Positions 59,722-64,000 of a DNA stretch of 64,000 bases are shown in pieces. The position numbers and the translations under genes were made by a program. The DNA is from Cyclospora cayetanensis. Taxonomy: Eukaryota > Apicomplexa > Conoidasida > Eucoccidiorida > Eimeriidae. The stretch covers positions 62,001 to 126,000 of the forward strand of contig NW_020312059.1 in the NCBI RefSeq assembly GCF_002999335.1, given 5' to 3'. The notes beneath the pieces are model-generated. The model saw nothing but the letters and a program-made list of their open reading frames with translations. It was not told where the DNA came from and made no database searches. The first letter of the stretch is position 1, and the number at the start of each line of letters is the position of its first letter.

Positions 59722-62700
59722 CTAGGTCTGCACGCCTCTGGAGAAGCGCAGACACAGCGCCGTTATATCGTCTGCAAAAATCAGCTCGCGGTCGATCCAG
59801 CGCCTCCAAGACTCGCAGGCCACCGCCTCTGGGGCGGACTGCCACTGCGCAATGCGACACAGCAGTCCTCCACACTGCACATTCGTGAAGGCGAAATGCG
59901 CGCCAATAAATGCAACACACAGAGAATTCGGTGTGCAACAAACACGGCGTGCAACGACGACCGGCAAGAGCCGAAGGCGTACACAAACTCCAGACTCCCG
60001 GCGTGGGGAAGCTTTCATCGAAAAAGGCATGCATGCCGCATGTTGATAACGCAGAACAGACTTAGGGCCCACGTTTCTACTGCGCTGCTCGTCAACGTGT
60101 CCTCCAGTGCAAACCGTGCAGCAACGGCAGAAGGCCGAGCTGCACACTCCAAGTGTACGAACAGCCCCCCTGCCGCGCGTTTTCCCTACCTCTACCCCTG
60201 TCTGCGCTGCACTCCACTCCCCGGCTATGAAAGCAAACCGTTCACCTCACTCCACTCAAAAAAAAAGCTCAGCCCACGAACACGGGCATGCAGCATCCAG
60301 CCGTCACCCCTCCCCTCCCACTCACCGCTTCTGCGGACGCCACTGCGTCCACAGCTTCCTGGGAAGACATCACATCCCACACTCCGTCGGAGCACACCAG
60401 GAGGAAAGCATCCCGCTTAGGATTGATCCGAAACTCTGGAAAAATACACAGAAGCAAGGTACACCACGGAGGAAGCGCTGCTTAGGGGCCCTTAGCGGCA
60501 GGCACAAAATTTCCCCCATGTGCTGCGGCCATCACAGTGCATACGGTTGTGTGCTTGCTCTCAAATAGTTCACGCTTCCCTCAATGCTAGCACACTACAA
60601 CGACCACGGCCCACGCATAGGGCAGCTTTCATGCCTTAAGGCATTCGCAAGCTACACGCATGTCAGAGAACGAGCACGCTTGCTTGCTGCACACAGCTCG
60701 CTTGGCAGGAGTGCAACGAACTGCGGAGAGGCAGGAAGCGTGTTTCGTTGCGCTTGTGGCTTGCCGAGTCGTCAGCCACCCTTCTCCTCCCCCCACCCTC
60801 CCATTCCATTATCCCCCCAGTAAGCTCAATTCAGTTTGTACGGTCCAGGCTTCCAAGAGGGACCGCCTGCTCGCTCTGCTCTCTCCGTAACAGCCTCTCA
60901 CCCTTGACATCAGGAACAGCCGTAACGCCAACGCCACACGCCAGAGTATCTCCTATAGCCCTGGCAATGCCCAACCCCGGCACATTCATATTCGTAAAAA
61001 ACACACGGTGTACACCATCGCCATCAGGCAGCCTCACCTCCCCACCTGCAGGATCACACCACAGGCCGGAAAGAAAAAGAAACAACTATCGGCCTATGAC
61101 CCCATGCAAACCGTGGAAAACCGACTAAGCAGCGACCTGCGCCCTAGAAAAACGTTTGCATGCATAAAAAGCATCTACATATACTCATATATACATACAT
61201 TCCTTCGTATGCCCAGGCATATGTATTTCGTGAGGAACAGCCCATGCAAAGCGAGCGAGAGAAAGACAGAGAGAAAAAAAGGAAAAAACAGAAAGAGAAA
61301 GAGAAAAGAGCGAAGAAGGTTTTAGGGGAGTGGTAGCGCTGCGCAGTGCAAACATGACATAAACATTTGTATTTCTGCATGTTGCATCACAACCGAGCCC
61401 AGCTGAGATACGGCGAGTCTAAAGTATTGGTAAAGCTTAGTTAAGCCGAATGGGCCGTTCTGCAGCCGATTTGATGCCGCTGATATGCGGAGGGCAGCGT
61501 TGAGGCACGGCAAACATGTGCATGCGTTTTGCTCTATGAATGGAAGCGACACCGTGTTCGAGCTGCTTCCGCTGCTCCTGCAGATGGCTGTACGTTTTCG
61601 CTGCAACAAGATACCTGCTCTGGTGATGCGGCGTCTTTCGCCTTTGTTTGTTGGGAGATGATCTGCTGTCAGCTCCACGGCTCGCAGTCCGTGACCTGTT
61701 GCAAGCCAAGAGCAACTCAGCAACAAAATGTATGGAAACAAAGAGGCGACAACAGAGATGCTGCACCCCGTGGCGCTGCTTTTTGCGTCTTTTCTTTCGC
61801 TGACTTAGGTATGCTACAAGGCGGACGGCCACTATAGTTTAAGGATTAGGAGGCGGGAAAAGCAAGAGGGAAGGTTTGGTGGGGGTAGGGGGCCAAGCTG
61901 GGGAGTGGGGAGGAGCAGGCTTTAAAGAGGACTCGTCAGTGCCGTCAAGAATCCCCCCAGAATATCGTGACAAACACCTTGTCTGGCGTTTTTGCACAGC
62001 ACCGCACGGCTGTTTCCGACGTGGGCTACCACCAGCCGCTGCTGCTTCCTCAGGTAGACTGCCACAGTGACAGTGGCTCCACTGAGTTCGCTGTCAATCC
62101 TGCGGGCTTTGCACGTCCTTGCCAGTTCGCTGTGTGCCTGGCGAAACACAGAGGGTCGTCGCAGCAAGAGCGCAGTCAGCTCCCCCTCCTGATCTCCTAT
62201 CTCCGGCCTCCTTCTGCAACGTCTACGTATCGAAAGTGGCGCTTATCGATGTAACGCAAGATAGGCAACACGAAGTCTCGCCGCTTACTGTGAGAAACGC
62301 TTTCCGCAGGACCCTCTTGGGGTGTACACTCAGCGCCCGATTGTGTGCAGTTAGGCGCATCATGTCTTGTTGCACAATGTTGCACACGTCAAAGGCGTAT
62401 TGGCCGTGACCAGCAATAATGCAGCAGACAGTGCAACCCCGAGCGCTGACACGGATGCACATGGAGCAGCCAGGCAGGCACAGCGGCAGCTTGCGTGGTT
62501 GCCGCGCGTGCGCGGAGGAAGGGGGAAGCAAAGGAGCAATGAATCTCAAACGGATCCCTAAATGCAGGGCCTTTTTTTCATGAACAGCAGCAAACAGGTG
62601 TCCCTAAAGGGGCGTTCCCGCGGATACAAGGTCAGCCTCTGTGTCGACCAGACCATGTTTCAGGTGTACGTACATACACCTGAAACATGATTGTCCGCTC

Positions 62701-64000
62701 ACTGGGAAACAAAGAAGGCATCGTTGTTTGGAGAGTTCTGCTTGAAGCCCTTTCTGCAAACCACGCTAACGCCAAGCGACTCCAGCGTTAGCAGCGAGTC
62801 GCATCCTAGGACCCGCACGGCCTTCTCCTGCACCAGTTCAAAGCCGAGACATACCACAAGCTCAACGTCGTGAAGATGAATATAGCGCAGGCAGTGTTTG
62901 ACCCCTACAAGGGGTTCGCAGTGCGGCGGCAACACCAGTCTTGAACACCGTCTCCAGGACGTCATCTACTGGCTTTCTTCCTGCTACTGCCCCCCGCCTT
63001 AACGGCAGCGGGTGCACCGAAGTCGCAATAGCGCCTTCTGCGCTTGCGATTTGTAGCGTCTGCCCTTTCTGAAGGCACGTAACGACTGCCTGCTGTGTTG
63101 CCCCTCCAAGCTTGCACGAAGAGGCTCACCCCAAAGTGTTCTTGCGAAATATCTCCGGATGCACTTGAGATGCAAACGCGCGGCGTTTCTTCTTCAACGG
63201 GCATCCAGGAGGGGAAGGGGTTTCTTATGCTGCTGCTCCCCGGAATGTTTCCGGCTTTTGTGGGAATGCGTGGTAAGGCAGCTCTCGAGAGGCTCAGCGT
63301 CTGCAGTCGAGCCGCCCCAATAGCGTTCTCTCCGCCATCCTCGGTGTCGGGGTTGTGATGCTTGTGCAGCGTGTGTTCATCGCTCTGTGGGGAAGAAGCG
63401 GCAGATGCGCAGGAACTGCAGGAGCAGGGGCCCCTTGTATAGGGGAGGGGGCAAGCCCTTGCGCTGGCTGGCGAGGGCGCGTACGTGCATGCGCTTGGGG
63501 AGCCTGTTGCAGAAGGCCTTGCCGGAGTCGAGACGAGTTGAAGCGTGTGGAAGGCTTCCAAGCCTTGGGGGTTGAGATTCCGAAGGGTGGACGGACTTGA
63601 ATTTGTGTGGATAGGAGCGCTGAGTCGTGCGAAGGGGCCTGGCAGAGCCGCGGGGATAGCTTGCGCGAGGTAGGGGTGTGAGTGTGGAACTGTTGGTGTG
63701 GGAGCACCCAGCAATTTAAGGGGGAATCCAGAGAGGACGCACGGCCTCTGTTTCTGCAAGGCTTTCAGAACCAGCGTATCCCTCAAGATTAACTCCTCCT
63801 TACAGGGCGCGCATGATGCATCTACTGCAGAGGGGGGAGAGGAGGACTCACGACTCCGGCTGCAAGAAACTCTGTTGCAATCTGCCTGCTCCGCGAAGGC
63901 CGCTGCTGGGGTGTCTGCCCATACACCGCAAGAGGGAACAGCGATGGTGGCGGCAACCGAAAGAAAACCCCCCCACTTACGCACAGACGCACCAACGTAA
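59722..64000 (-). CDS. PP2C-family protein phosphatase, possibly inactive (5' end beyond the window)
   Basis: Exons, minus strand: 62827-62703, 62445-62289, 62137-61978, 61695-61615, 61045-60902, 60435-60326, 59844-59722, all with matching phases. PPM/PP2C motifs in order: SVVCRKGFKQNSPNNDAFFV (usual KG..NED), CIIAGHGQYAFD (usual FDGHG), SELSGATVTVAV, VVAHVGNSRAVL (usual GDSR), ELTADHLP and RRITRAGG, VPGLGIARAIGDTL, LLVCSDGVWDVMSSQEAVD, and FADDITAL near the end. The Asp of DGHG, which binds both catalytic metals, is Ala, and the Asp of GDSR is Asn; the Asp of SDGVWD and of DDIT remain. Upstream a frame of about 340 codons (62970 to the edge) encodes a low-complexity Ser/Pro/Ala region, starting with hydrophobic GGFLSVAATIAVPSCGVWA. 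Its join to the catalytic exons was not settled and no ATG is visible, so the start is open. Confidence 0.8.
62654..62689. repeat. Intronic hairpin around a TGTACGTACA palindrome
   Basis: Perfect 15-bp arms (62654-62668 CATGTTTCAGGTGTA, and its complement 62675-62689) flank a six-base loop. The TGTACGTACA word at 62665-62674 spans one arm and the loop. It lies in intron 62446-62702 of the PP2C gene, about 13 bases from the donor. Confidence 0.85.

Noticed and set aside
59603..60147. Longer minus-strand frames around the last PP2C exon
   Set aside because: Only 59722-59844 keeps the PP2C ending (DDIT motif) with a phase-0 acceptor; the rest is intron read-through.

Overview
This window is nuclear DNA of a coccidian apicomplexan, most likely an Eimeria species. 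The basis is its style: coding exons full of CAG-type runs that read as poly-Gln, poly-Ala or poly-Ser, GC-rich exons beside short simple-repeat introns, an apicomplexan-type H2B and Alba protein, an alveolate-type Cys/His finger, and a decayed chromodomain retrotransposon of the kind reported from Eimeria. No bacterial operon features are present. Species cannot be fixed from the sequence alone.

Layout. 968-9283 (+): an SR-rich protein with an RRM of the hnRNP H/F type, followed by an array of seven Cys/His fingers spread over phase-0 exons and a long Ala/Pro/Gly/His tail; the two parts are probably one gene. 14963-16653 (+): a three-exon Alba nucleic-acid-binding protein. 17624-17974 (-): histone H2B. 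22948-28645 (-): a very glutamine-rich protein of unknown function in four exons. 38147-44862 (+): a large F-box/WD-like protein in two exons. 48148-52587 (+): a multi-exon protein that resembles a divergent arginine methyltransferase. 54054-59193 (+): a complete trehalase (GH37), for which 13 exons with matching phases and family motifs were rebuilt. 59722-64000 (-, 5' end open at the window edge): a PP2C-family protein phosphatase that lacks a key metal-binding Asp.

The long stretches between genes hold few credible ORFs. They contain a degenerate Ty3/gypsy chromodomain element (RT, RNase H, integrase and chromodomain remnants in order, 31.8-34.3 kb), and copies of a fold-back repeat with arms near 140 bp (clearest at 35108-35697 and 45765-46185).

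Functionally the genes are unrelated in the operon sense. RNA binding (RRM/finger protein, Alba), chromatin (H2B), protein turnover (F-box), methylation, sugar breakdown (trehalase) and signalling (PP2C) sit side by side. The trehalase and PP2C genes are convergent, with about 530 bp between their stops. Two short palindromic words, TGTACGTACA and GGGGCCCC(C)TCGA, recur far more often than chance would allow.
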